Below, piece after piece: positions 53,916-61,839 of a stretch of DNA of 64,000 nt (the stretch's first letter is position 1; every line of letters starts with the position of its first letter). Source of the DNA: Arthrobacter sulfonylureivorans (GTDB lineage: Bacteria; Actinomycetota; Actinomycetes; Actinomycetales; Micrococcaceae); the NCBI GenBank assembly GCA_004000035.1, contig RJAE01000001.1:62001-126000 (forward strand), read 5' to 3'. The position numbers and the translations under genes were made by a program. The notes beneath the pieces are model-generated. The model saw only the letters and a list, made by a program, of their open reading frames with translations. It was not told the DNA's origin and ran no database searches.

Positions 53916-54233
53916 ATGATCGTAGTAACGCGGCTGAATGACAGCCAGTTTGCGGTCAACCCTGACCTGATTGAGCGCATCCACGCCAACCCGGACACCA
54001 CGCTGGTGATGGTGGACGGTGCGAAGTACATCGTCATCGAGACGATGAGCCAGGTCATCGAGATGATCGCCAGCTACCGCGCCTACGTGCTGCATCTGGC
54101 CCGTGAACTGCCGCCTTCAGTCCACCAGCACAGCCATCCCCAACTCGGCCTTGTGCCCCCCGCGGTGTCTGCCTCCGGAGACGAGTCCGGGGACTCCGGT
54201 AACACTGTGCCGCTGCGCCCTAGGAATACGTAA
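53916..54233 (+). CDS. flbD: FlbD family flagellar protein
   Basis: The 105-residue protein matches the short FlbD family found beside motA in Gram-positive and spirochaete flagellar operons: MIVVTRLNDSQFAVNPDLIE then IHANPDTTLVMVDGAKYIVI. The family core is about 60-70 residues; the remaining ~35 are a polar Ser/Pro/Asp tail. Its exact role is not established. motA begins at the next base. Confidence 0.9.
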   Translation: MIVVTRLNDSQFAVNPDLIERIHANPDTTLVMVDGAKYIVIETMSQVIEMIASYRAYVLHLARELPPSVHQHSHPQLGLVPPAVSASGDESGDSGNTVPLRPRNT

Positions 54234-55055
54234 ATGGATCCCGCAACACTTATTGGCCTCCTGCTGGCCTTCGGCTCGCTCTACGCCATGATCACCCTTG
54301 AGGGTGCACACGTTGAGGCGCTCCTCATCCCGGCCCCCATGATCCTGGTTTTCGGTGCCACGATTGCCGTGGGCCTGGCTAGCACCACGCTCAAGGACGG
54401 ACTTCAAGCGATTAAGACGCTGCCTCGGGCCTTTACCGGCAAGGTGGCGAAGCCGCAGGTAGTCATTGACCGTGTGGTCGAACTGGCCGAGAAGGCCCGC
54501 AGCGAGGGCCTGCTGGCGCTGGATGCCGAGGCTACCGAGGAGAAGGACCCGTTCATGCAGCGGGCTCTGCAGAACATTGCCGACGGCACCGACGGCGAGG
54601 AACTGCGGATCCTCCTCGAAGACGAAATCAGCACGAAAGCGCGCGCCGATCGCCAGTCATCCAAGTTCTATATGAGCATGGGCGGCTACGCACCGACCAT
54701 CGGAATCATCGGCACAGTCGTCTCGCTGACCCACGTGCTGGAGAACCTGTCCACCCCGGACACCCTCGGACCGATGATTGCGACGGCGTTCGTGGCCACG
54801 CTGTGGGGCTTGCTCTCCGCCAACTTCATTTGGCTGCCGATCGGCGGCAAGCTGAAGCGCCTCGCGGATCTGGAAACCGAGCGCATGACCCTGCTGATGG
54901 AAGGCATGCTGGCCGTGCAGGCCGGTAGCCAGCCGCGTCTGCTGGGGGAGCGGCTGCGGGCCATGGTTCCTGCACACGAGATGGGCACCGGCAAGCCGGC
55001 CAAGGAAGGCAAGTCCGGCAAATCCGACGACAAGCCCGAGGCCAAGGCGGCATGA
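54234..55055 (+). CDS. motA: Flagellar stator protein MotA
   Basis: MotA forms the stator ring that turns FliG. The 273-residue protein has four membrane segments: residues 3-22, 30-50, and a pair around 145-205 with YAPTIGIIGTVVSLTHVLEN and MIATAFVATLWGLLSANFIW. The cytoplasmic loop that contacts FliG lies between. A Lys/Gly-rich tail ends the protein. It follows flbD without a gap and overlaps motB by ATGA. Coupling ion cannot be told from MotA alone. Confidence 0.95.
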   Translation: MDPATLIGLLLAFGSLYAMITLEGAHVEALLIPAPMILVFGATIAVGLASTTLKDGLQAIKTLPRAFTGKVAKPQVVIDRVVELAEKARSEGLLALDAEATEEKDPFMQRALQNIADGTDGEELRILLEDEISTKARADRQSSKFYMSMGGYAPTIGIIGTVVSLTHVLENLSTPDTLGPMIATAFVATLWGLLSANFIWLPIGGKLKRLADLETERMTLLMEGMLAVQAGSQPRLLGERLRAMVPAHEMGTGKPAKEGKSGKSDDKPEAKAA

Positions 55056-56149
55056 AGTCCCGGCGGCCGCGCCGTCCGCTCGGCGAGGAAGAGGACGAGC
55101 ACCCGGACGAGCGCTGGATGGCCTCGTATATGGACATGGTCACCGTGCTGATGTGCATGTTCATTGTGCTTTTTGCCATGTCCACGGTAGATGCGGCCAA
55201 GTTCCAACAGTTGGCCAATTCGCTGGCCACCGGTTTTGGCGTGGCTCGTACGCAGACCGTGGATACGGCCGAGGGCGTAGTGGTTCCTCCGGAACTCATC
55301 GACGAAGAAGGCCAGGGGTTCACCGCCGGCGACGCCGAGGAGGACACCGAGGGCGAGCGGAAGACCGATTTGGATCTGGCCATCGAGGAAGTCAGCGACC
55401 TGCGCAAGATCCAGGAGAAGATCACCAAGGGGCTGCAGGAAGAAGGCCTGGAAAAGGCGGTCCGCTTCCAACTGGATGAACGCGGCCTGACCGTCCGCCT
55501 GATCGGCAGCGAAACGTTCTTCGAGCCGGACTCACCCATACTCACGCGGCAGACCATCAAGATCCTGAACGTTGTGGGACCGGTGCTGAAGCCCGTCGGC
55601 TACGAGCTAAAGGTCGAAGGCCACACGGCGCAGGTACGCCATCTGGACCCGGGGGCTCTGGACTGGGAACTTTCCTCCGAGCGGGCAGTTAACGTGCTGC
55701 GGCATCTGGTGGAAGACAGCGGTGTGGTGTCGAACCGGATCTCCGCTGTGGGGTTCGGCGAGTCCCGGCCGTTGAAGACCAGCGGGAGCGACGAGGATTT
55801 GGCGATGAACCGCCGCGTCGACATTGTGGTGCTCTCCGGCCAGCCCGAAGCCATCCGCAACCTGATGCCCGAAGTGCTCAAGGACCCTGCCGGCGCCGCC
55901 AAGGATGCTGCCGCCGAACGGGCGGAAGCGGTCCAGAAGGCGGCCGAAGCCGACGCGGCGGCAAAGGCCGCGGCCGAGGCAGCGGAGGCTGAAGGCTCCG
56001 AAGGAGAGTCGACCGAGCGGGTGGCCGGCGAGCCGGGTGCAGGAGGCTCCGGCGGGGGCGAAGTCATCACCGGCGGTAACGGCACGGTCGGGCCGGGCCC
56101 GAGCGCCACCTATGCGCCGGCGCCGGGCGGAAAGTCCGACGACCACTGA
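55052..56149 (+). CDS. motB: Flagellar stator protein MotB
   Basis: The 365-residue protein has a charged N-terminus, one membrane helix with the ion-binding aspartate (ASYMDMVTVLMCMFIVLFAM, Asp28), a plug/linker region, and an OmpA-like peptidoglycan-binding domain (about residues 145-265; RLIGSETFFEPDSPILTRQT, ELKVEGHTAQ and MNRRVDIVV). About 95 residues after the domain are low-complexity Ala/Glu then Gly/Pro. No fliL lies between motB and fliM. Confidence 0.95.
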   Translation: MKSRRPRRPLGEEEDEHPDERWMASYMDMVTVLMCMFIVLFAMSTVDAAKFQQLANSLATGFGVARTQTVDTAEGVVVPPELIDEEGQGFTAGDAEEDTEGERKTDLDLAIEEVSDLRKIQEKITKGLQEEGLEKAVRFQLDERGLTVRLIGSETFFEPDSPILTRQTIKILNVVGPVLKPVGYELKVEGHTAQVRHLDPGALDWELSSERAVNVLRHLVEDSGVVSNRISAVGFGESRPLKTSGSDEDLAMNRRVDIVVLSGQPEAIRNLMPEVLKDPAGAAKDAAAERAEAVQKAAEADAAAKAAAEAAEAEGSEGESTERVAGEPGAGGSGGGEVITGGNGTVGPGPSATYAPAPGGKSDDH

Positions 56150-56246
56150 GGGGCTGGCTGGTGACAGCTCAAGGCGGGCCTTTAACATCCGGGCGCCATG
56201 GGCGGGCACCATCTGGCACCCTAATGCACCGCATCTCGCGGACTCC

Positions 56247-56273
56247 TAACATCGGGGATTCAGCTGCCGATAG
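56247..56273 (+). promoter_or_regulatory. Sigma-28-like promoter abutting fliM
   Basis: CTAAC (TAAC 56247-56250), 15 bases, then GCCGATAG (56266-56273). This is among the best matches of the five. Transcription would start about 56280, almost exactly at the GTG of fliM (56282). Confidence 0.8.
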
Positions 56274-56281
56274 TGCCTGCT

Positions 56282-57190
56282 GTGACGGTCCAGGAACATG
56301 TGCAATCTAACGCGCCCGAAAAGCCGGCCAGAGCCGTCGAAGTGTACGACTTCCGGAGGCCGACCACTCTGGCACGCGAGCATTCGCGCGTGCTGGAACT
56401 GGCCTTCGAAACGTTCGCCCGCCAGTGGGGCACCCAGCTGACCGCAAAGGTCCGGGTGATTTGCACTGTGACCTCTGAGCAGGTCCAAATGCAGACCTAC
56501 GATGAGTACGCGGCGTCGTTGCCGGCGAGTACCGCCATGGTGCTCTGCGCCCTGGATGACATCACCGGCAAGGCGGTGCTCCAGTTCCCCACCAAGGCGG
56601 CGATGACCTGGGTGGACCACATGTTGGGCGGAAACGGCACCCACAATTACCCGGACCGCAAGTTCACCCAGATTGAACAGGCCCTGGTCAGCCGGCTGAT
56701 GGAAGATGCGCTGGAGGACCTGCGCTACTCGCTCGGCTCGCTGCTGACCACACCGATCAGCCTGGACCAGATCCACTACAACTCGCAGTTCGCCCAGGCG
56801 GCGGCCACCAACGACCTGATGATCGTGGCGACGTTCGAGATCCGCGTGGGTGACCTGTCCGCACCGGCCACCGTGGCCATCCCGGCCGAGGTCCTGCTGA
56901 CCCAATTGCGCGACTCGTTCGCCTTGAGCAGCCCTGCCAACGCCCGCAAACTGCTGGAGACCCAGCTGGTGCAGATCCCGGTGGATGTGTCGCTGCAGTT
57001 CGCACCGATGCGGGTCCGCCCGGGCCAGGTTCTGGACCTGTCCGTGGGCGACCTGTTGCCGCTGCCGCACCCGCAGCACCGCCCGCTGGATGTTGCCATC
57101 AACGGCGAATGTCTGGCCCATGCCGCCGTCGGGGCCAACGGCAACCGCCTGGCCGGAGTCATTGTTACAACCGAGGAGAACACCCGATGA
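56282..57190 (+). CDS. fliM: Flagellar motor switch protein FliM
   Basis: FliM is the C-ring subunit that in chemotactic bacteria binds CheY-P. The ~300-residue protein has EVYDFRRPTTLAREHSRVLE, the CheC-like middle domain with MTWVDHMLGGNGTHNYPDRK, and the SpoA C-terminal domain LQFAPMRVRPGQVLDLSVGD. The start is uncertain. GTG 56273 lies inside the promoter -10 element. GTG 56282 would be leaderless or nearly so. GTG 56300 has AGGAA only three bases away. I use 56282. The end overlaps fliN (ATGA). Confidence 0.92.
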   Translation: MTVQEHVQSNAPEKPARAVEVYDFRRPTTLAREHSRVLELAFETFARQWGTQLTAKVRVICTVTSEQVQMQTYDEYAASLPASTAMVLCALDDITGKAVLQFPTKAAMTWVDHMLGGNGTHNYPDRKFTQIEQALVSRLMEDALEDLRYSLGSLLTTPISLDQIHYNSQFAQAAATNDLMIVATFEIRVGDLSAPATVAIPAEVLLTQLRDSFALSSPANARKLLETQLVQIPVDVSLQFAPMRVRPGQVLDLSVGDLLPLPHPQHRPLDVAINGECLAHAAVGANGNRLAGVIVTTEENTR

Positions 57191-57885
57191 CACAGACCCA
57201 GACCTTGCAGGCTGCTGCCGCCGACGCGCTCCTGGGGCTGCTGCCCACCAATACTCCGCTCTATGCGGTGCGCCAGGATGAAGGCGGGCCGCTGCCCGGG
57301 CAGGTGGCGTCCGCCGTCGTCGGTTCCTTCGTGGGCGGCACGTCCGCCGATGTGGCGCTGGTGGTGGCCGACCAAGCCGCGCTGGCCGCCGCCGCCGGTA
57401 CTGATTCCCCGCTGGTTTCCGCCGCGGATCTGCTGCGTCCGGCGCTGGAAGCTGCCACGTCGGTGCTCGGCGCCGGCGTGTTGGGGGAGGCACACGTGGC
57501 CAACGCTGCGACGCTGTTCTCCGATCCGGAAGCTGCCGTGTTCAAGCTCACCGGCGGCGACGGCGAGGCCGGCGGCTGGTTCGCCATCCGGCTGCGCGAG
57601 AACGCTGCCGGCAGCGGTGTGGACGAGTCCGTGCTGGCCAAGCTGGGCCGCATCAACAACGTGGAGATGGCGCTGACCGTGGAGATCGGCCGTACGCGGA
57701 TGTCCGTGCGCGATGTGCTGAATCTGGAACCGGGCGGCGTGATTGAACTGGACCGTTCGGCCGGGGCCCCCGCGGATGTGCTGCTCAACGGCCGCCTGAT
57801 CGCGCACGGCGAGGTTGTCGTCGTCGACCAGGACTACGCCGTGCGCATCACCAAGATCCTCGATGTGCCCGAAGGACTCCTCTAA
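57187..57885 (+). CDS. fliN: Flagellar motor switch protein FliN with an N-terminal extra domain
   Basis: The SpoA domain (about residues 150-232) is clear: GRINNVEMALTVEIGRTRMS, VRDVLNLEPGGVIELDRSAG and HGEVVVVDQDYAVRITKIL. FliN proteins usually have 80-140 residues; this has 232. The first ~145 residues form an Ala/Val-rich domain (VASAVVGSFVGGTSADVALV, DLLRPALEAATSVLGAGVLG) that resembles the CheC/FliY-like arrangement in general shape, without visible phosphatase motifs. The start ATG overlaps fliM by four bases. Confidence 0.9.
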   Translation: MTQTQTLQAAAADALLGLLPTNTPLYAVRQDEGGPLPGQVASAVVGSFVGGTSADVALVVADQAALAAAAGTDSPLVSAADLLRPALEAATSVLGAGVLGEAHVANAATLFSDPEAAVFKLTGGDGEAGGWFAIRLRENAAGSGVDESVLAKLGRINNVEMALTVEIGRTRMSVRDVLNLEPGGVIELDRSAGAPADVLLNGRLIAHGEVVVVDQDYAVRITKILDVPEGLL

Positions 57886-58746
57886 ATGGAGACCGTGGCC
57901 CTCGCCCTGCGGGTAGCGCTCTCGCTGGCCGTGGTGCTCGGACTGCTCTGGGTGCTGCAGCGCCGCTTCAGCCGCGGCGCCCGCACCGGCGCCCGCAAGC
58001 TGGTGCGCGTGGTGGAACGTCAAACCATCGGGCCGAAGGCTTCGGTGGTCGTGGTGGATGCCGACGGCCAGCGTTTCCTGCTGGGTGTGACCGACCAGGC
58101 CGTGAATGTGCTCGACACCCGCGAGGCGCCGGCGGAGGAAGAGGCGCAGCACTCCCACCGGGCTCCGCAGACCGCGTCGGACAGCTTCGCCCGGCTGCTG
58201 GAGCTGGCCACCGGCCGTGCGGCAGGCAAGGACCAAGCCGCTGTCCGCGCCCGAGTGCGCGCCGCGGGGACCGACCGGGCAACAGCCCAGACTGCAGCCC
58301 AGTACGACGGCGGTGCCTCGCCCCACCGCGCTGCGGCACCTGCCGTCGGCGAGGCCTCCGGCCCGTTTGATGCCGCGGTAGCGGGTTCTTCAGCCGCTCC
58401 CTTCGCTGGCTCCTCCGACGTCCCGCGCCGTGCGGCCCGCCGTGCTGCGGTGCAGCCGCAGCCGGTGGAGGCGGAAACTCACGGCTACGACCAGCGGTCT
58501 GTCGAGCAGGAATTCGACGGCCCAACGTTTGACGAGCCGGGCCAGGAGACAGACGTCATTCCGCTTCGGCACTCCGGCCTGTACCCGATCGAGGGCGGGC
58601 GCCGCTCCGAACGCACCGGCCGCCGGGCCTCCCGGGCCGCCGGTTGGCAGGAGCAGGTGCCGGATTCCCCGCTGGCCGGCTCCATCCTTTCTCCGTCCAC
58701 CTGGAAGCAGACGGCCGAAGCCCTGAAGCAGGTCCGTTCGCGTTGA
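57886..58746 (+). CDS. fliO: Flagellar biosynthesis protein FliO
   Basis: FliO assists assembly of the FliP ring. The 286-residue protein has one N-terminal membrane helix (VALALRVALSLAVVLGLLWV) and the short FliO core RKLVRVVERQTIGPKASVVV with QRFLLGVTDQAVNVLDT. Some 190 residues of low-complexity Ala/Arg/Glu-rich sequence follow, much longer than typical. Its stop overlaps the TTG start of fliP. Confidence 0.85.
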   Translation: METVALALRVALSLAVVLGLLWVLQRRFSRGARTGARKLVRVVERQTIGPKASVVVVDADGQRFLLGVTDQAVNVLDTREAPAEEEAQHSHRAPQTASDSFARLLELATGRAAGKDQAAVRARVRAAGTDRATAQTAAQYDGGASPHRAAAPAVGEASGPFDAAVAGSSAAPFAGSSDVPRRAARRAAVQPQPVEAETHGYDQRSVEQEFDGPTFDEPGQETDVIPLRHSGLYPIEGGRRSERTGRRASRAAGWQEQVPDSPLAGSILSPSTWKQTAEALKQVRSR

Positions 58747-59612
58747 GCATCACCGGCACTCCGGCCCCGACGGCAGGCCGCTGGCCTCGTCTGGCCACCG
58801 CAGCACTCCTGGCACTCCTGCTGGCAGTGCTCTTTGCCGTAGCCGCCACACTGCTGAACGCCCCGTCCGCGTCTGCGTCGCCGGTGGCCCCAGCACCCCC
58901 GGGCGACCCGTTCGCGCCGACCGAACCGGGCTCGCCGGACGGCGACGGCGGGTTCTCGGTGGAGATCAACGGTCCCAACGGCACGCCGTCGTCGGCCGTC
59001 ATTACGCTGCTGGGCATCACTATGCTGTCGGTGGCCCCGGCGCTGCTGCTGATGATGACGTCGTTTACCAAGATCTTTGTGGTGCTGGCGATGACGCGGA
59101 ACGCGCTGTCCCTGCCCTCGATCCCGCCGAATCAGGTGCTGGCCGGGCTGGCCCTGTTCCTGTCCCTATTCATCATGTGGCCGGTGCTGACCCAGGTGAA
59201 CGAGCTCGGCGTGCAGCCGTACATGGAGGGGACGGAGACGTTCACCGATGCGGTCTCGGCCGCAGCCGCTCCGCTGCAGAACTTCATGCTGGCGCATACC
59301 CGGCAGGAAGACCTGGCGCTGATGATGCGGGCCGCGGACTTGCCCAACCCGGAGAACCCGGAGGACGTTCCGCTGCAGACCCTGATTCCGGCGTTCATGA
59401 TTTCCGAATTGCGTGCCGCGTTCATCATCGGGTTCGTGATCTTCGTGCCGTTCCTGGTGATCGACCTGGTGGTCGCTTCGGCGCTGATGTCCATGGGCAT
59501 GATGATGCTCCCGCCGGTGATGATCTCCCTGCCGTTCAAGATCCTGCTCTTCGTGCTGGTGGACGGCTGGGGCCTGATCATCACCGCCCTGGTCGGAAGT
59601 TACGGTACCTAG
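58743..59612 (+). CDS. fliP: Flagellar export gate protein FliP
   Basis: FliP is the core subunit of the export gate. I place the start at TTG 58743, which overlaps the fliO stop (TTGA) and leads straight into a signal sequence (LATAALLALLLAVLFAVAAT then SASASPVAPAP), as FliP requires. The core has LGITMLSVAPALLLMMTSFT, LPSIPPNQVLAGLALFLSLF, and LVASALMSMGMMMLPPVMIS-type sequence near the end. A longer in-frame reading from 58644 lies in fliO. Total 289 residues. Confidence 0.94.
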   Translation: MSITGTPAPTAGRWPRLATAALLALLLAVLFAVAATLLNAPSASASPVAPAPPGDPFAPTEPGSPDGDGGFSVEINGPNGTPSSAVITLLGITMLSVAPALLLMMTSFTKIFVVLAMTRNALSLPSIPPNQVLAGLALFLSLFIMWPVLTQVNELGVQPYMEGTETFTDAVSAAAAPLQNFMLAHTRQEDLALMMRAADLPNPENPEDVPLQTLIPAFMISELRAAFIIGFVIFVPFLVIDLVVASALMSMGMMMLPPVMISLPFKILLFVLVDGWGLIITALVGSYGT

Positions 59613-59614
59613 CT

Positions 59615-59890
59615 GTGGATACAAACGCCGTCCTGGACATCGGCCTGCAGGGCCTGCTGATCGCCGCCAAACTCTCCGCCCCGGTGCTGGTCACCGCACT
59701 GGTGGTGGGCTTCGCCGTCTCCTTGGTCCAGTCCATGACCCAGATCCAGGAAATCACACTGTCCTTCGTGCCCAAGGCCGTGGCCGTGGCCGTGGCATTG
59801 TTGGTCTGCGGGCACTGGATGATCTCCGAGATGGTCTCCTTCACCCAGGAAATGTTCGAGAAAATCCCCGGCCTGCTCGGCGGCGGATGA
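59615..59890 (+). CDS. fliQ: Flagellar export gate protein FliQ
   Basis: The 91-residue protein starts at GTG 59615, two bases after fliP. It has two membrane hairpin helices (LSAPVLVTALVVGFAVSLVQ and FVPKAVAVAVALLVCGHWMI) separated by the conserved SMTQIQEITLS. Longer readings in this frame are overlaps with fliP. FliQ packs around the FliP-FliR core. It overlaps fliR in ATGA. Confidence 0.95.
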   Translation: MDTNAVLDIGLQGLLIAAKLSAPVLVTALVVGFAVSLVQSMTQIQEITLSFVPKAVAVAVALLVCGHWMISEMVSFTQEMFEKIPGLLGGG

Positions 59891-60648
59891 TGAACATCCC
59901 GCTCGACCAGGCGTGGATCGAGGCCACCATGCTGGCAGGCGTCCGCATGGTGGCTTTCCTGCTGATAGCCCCGCCGTTTTCGTACGGCGCCATCCCGGCC
60001 CGGATCAAGGCCATGCTCGGCGTCGGGCTGGCGCTGGCGGTGTCTCCGCGGGTGGTCGATGGGTACGAGCCGCTGAGCACCGCCGGGTTTTTCGGGGCAC
60101 TGGTGCTGGAGATCCTGGTGGGGGCGCTGCTGGGTTTCCTGGTGTTCATCGTGTTCTCGGCGGTGCAGTCCGCGGGCACGCTGATCGACCTGTTCGGCGG
60201 TTTCTCGATGGCGCAGGCGTTCGACCCGCAGGCCATGGTCAACGGCGCGCAGTTCACCCGGCTGTTCCAGATGGCCGCGCTGGCGCTGCTGTTCGCCTCC
60301 GACGGCTACCAGTTGATCATCGGCGGGCTGGCGCGCAGCTTCACCGCGCTGCCGTTGGGCGGGGGAGTGGACCTGGCCGAGCCCGTGCAGCTAATGATCA
60401 CCGGCGTGACCCAGATGTTCCTGGCCGCGGTGCAGATTGCCGGGCCGCTGCTGGTGGTGCTGTTCCTGGCCGACGCCGGTTTGGGCCTGCTCACTCGCGT
60501 GGCCCCGGCGCTGAACGCGTTTGCGCTGGGCTTTCCGTTGAAGATCTTCCTGACCCTGATGCTGGGCGGGGTGGTGTTCGTGGCGCTGCCGCGGATTGTT
60601 TCGTCGCTGGCCGGCCAGGCCGTGACGGCGCTGACGGGGGTGGGCTAG
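59887..60648 (+). CDS. fliR: Flagellar export gate protein FliR
   Basis: The 253-residue protein has about six membrane segments, the N-terminal MVAFLLIAPPFSYGAIPARI, the conserved SAGTLIDLFGGFSMAQAFDP, and the C-terminal LLTRVAPALNAFALGFPLKI. FliR completes the FliP-FliQ-FliR gate. It is followed directly by flhB. Confidence 0.95.
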   Translation: MMNIPLDQAWIEATMLAGVRMVAFLLIAPPFSYGAIPARIKAMLGVGLALAVSPRVVDGYEPLSTAGFFGALVLEILVGALLGFLVFIVFSAVQSAGTLIDLFGGFSMAQAFDPQAMVNGAQFTRLFQMAALALLFASDGYQLIIGGLARSFTALPLGGGVDLAEPVQLMITGVTQMFLAAVQIAGPLLVVLFLADAGLGLLTRVAPALNAFALGFPLKIFLTLMLGGVVFVALPRIVSSLAGQAVTALTGVG

Positions 60649-61839
60649 GTGTCGCAGGAAACTTCCGAAGAACGGACAGAACAAGCCACGCCCAAGCGGA
60701 TGAAGGATGTCCGCCAAAAGGGCCAGCTCTCCAAGTCCCAGGACCTGACCGCCTGGCTGGGCATCGGCGCTGCGGCGGTGATGCTGCCGATGACCATCGA
60801 CCGGGCCTCGCAGGCAGGCACCGACCAGATGTTCACCGTCACGCGGATGATCGCGTCGCCGGATCCGGGGCTGGTGGTCAAGGCGCTGGAGGACGGGCTG
60901 GGCACCATCATGTACACGCTCACGCCGATGTTCCTGGCCGTGGTGGCCGTGATCATCGCCGGCGCGGCCCTGCAGGGCGGGATCCACTGGAAGAAGTTCA
61001 AGCCGGAGACCCAACAGTTCAACCTGGTCAACGGGATCAAAAAGGTGTTCGGCACGCAGGCGCTCTGGCAGGGCGTGAAGGCGCTGCTGAAGACCGTGGT
61101 GGTGGGACTTGCCCTGTACTTTGTGGTGCAGGGGCTGGTCCCGGTGCTGATGACCGCCGGCGGGCTCTCGGTCACCTCGCTGCTCGACGCCGCCGGTGGC
61201 GGCACCGTTGGACTGCTGCAGACCGCAATCATCGCCGGCCTGATCCTGGCCGCGTTGGACGTGATGGTGGTGATCCGGCGCAACCGGAAGAAGACCCGGA
61301 TGACCAAGAAGGAAGTCCGGGACGAGAACAAGAACTCCGAAGGCGATCCGCTGATCAAGTCGCAGCGGCGCTCGCGGCAGCTGGCGATGAGCCGCAACCG
61401 CATGATCGCCGCGGTAGGAGGCTCCGACGTCGTGCTGGTGAATCCGACGCACTACGCGGTGGCGCTGAAATACGAACCGGGCAAATCCGCGCCGCGCGTG
61501 GTGGCCAAGGGTGCCGGCCTCATTGCGGCCCGAATCCGCGAGGAAGCGGAGACCACGCACGTGCCGGTGGTGCGCGACGTGCCGCTGGCGCGGGCGCTGC
61601 ACGCGGCGTGCGAAATCGGGCAGGAAATCCCGCTGGAGCTCTACAACGCGGTGGCCCGCGTGCTGGCCTTCGTGATGAGCCTCAAGGCCCGCGGCAGCTC
61701 AGCCAGTGCAGCCGCAGGCGTCCACACTATGGCGGAGCCGGCGATGACCGATGCCGATGCTGCCGCCCACGCTTCAACCCGTCAGGGCCGACGTGCCCTG
61801 TCGCTATCGTCCTCACAACCGTCGCCTGGAGGTGACTGA
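60649..61839 (+). CDS. flhB: Flagellar export switch protein FlhB
   Basis: FlhB sets substrate specificity of the export gate. The 396-residue protein opens with EERTEQATPKRMKDVRQKGQ, has four membrane helices, and carries the autocleavage motif NPTH (residues 265-268). EYEPGKSAPRVVAKG-type sequence (here KYEPGKSAPRVVAKGAG) follows. The start is GTG directly after the fliR stop. The ~45 C-terminal residues after FVMSLKARG are an extra Ala/Ser-rich tail. It overlaps flhA by one base. Confidence 0.96.
   Translation: MSQETSEERTEQATPKRMKDVRQKGQLSKSQDLTAWLGIGAAAVMLPMTIDRASQAGTDQMFTVTRMIASPDPGLVVKALEDGLGTIMYTLTPMFLAVVAVIIAGAALQGGIHWKKFKPETQQFNLVNGIKKVFGTQALWQGVKALLKTVVVGLALYFVVQGLVPVLMTAGGLSVTSLLDAAGGGTVGLLQTAIIAGLILAALDVMVVIRRNRKKTRMTKKEVRDENKNSEGDPLIKSQRRSRQLAMSRNRMIAAVGGSDVVLVNPTHYAVALKYEPGKSAPRVVAKGAGLIAARIREEAETTHVPVVRDVPLARALHAACEIGQEIPLELYNAVARVLAFVMSLKARGSSASAAAGVHTMAEPAMTDADAAAHASTRQGRRALSLSSSQPSPGGD

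Noticed and set aside
59913-61835. 640-codon + strand frame overlapping fliR and flhB
   Set aside because: It runs in another frame through two clear export-gate genes and is Arg/Gly-rich without motifs.
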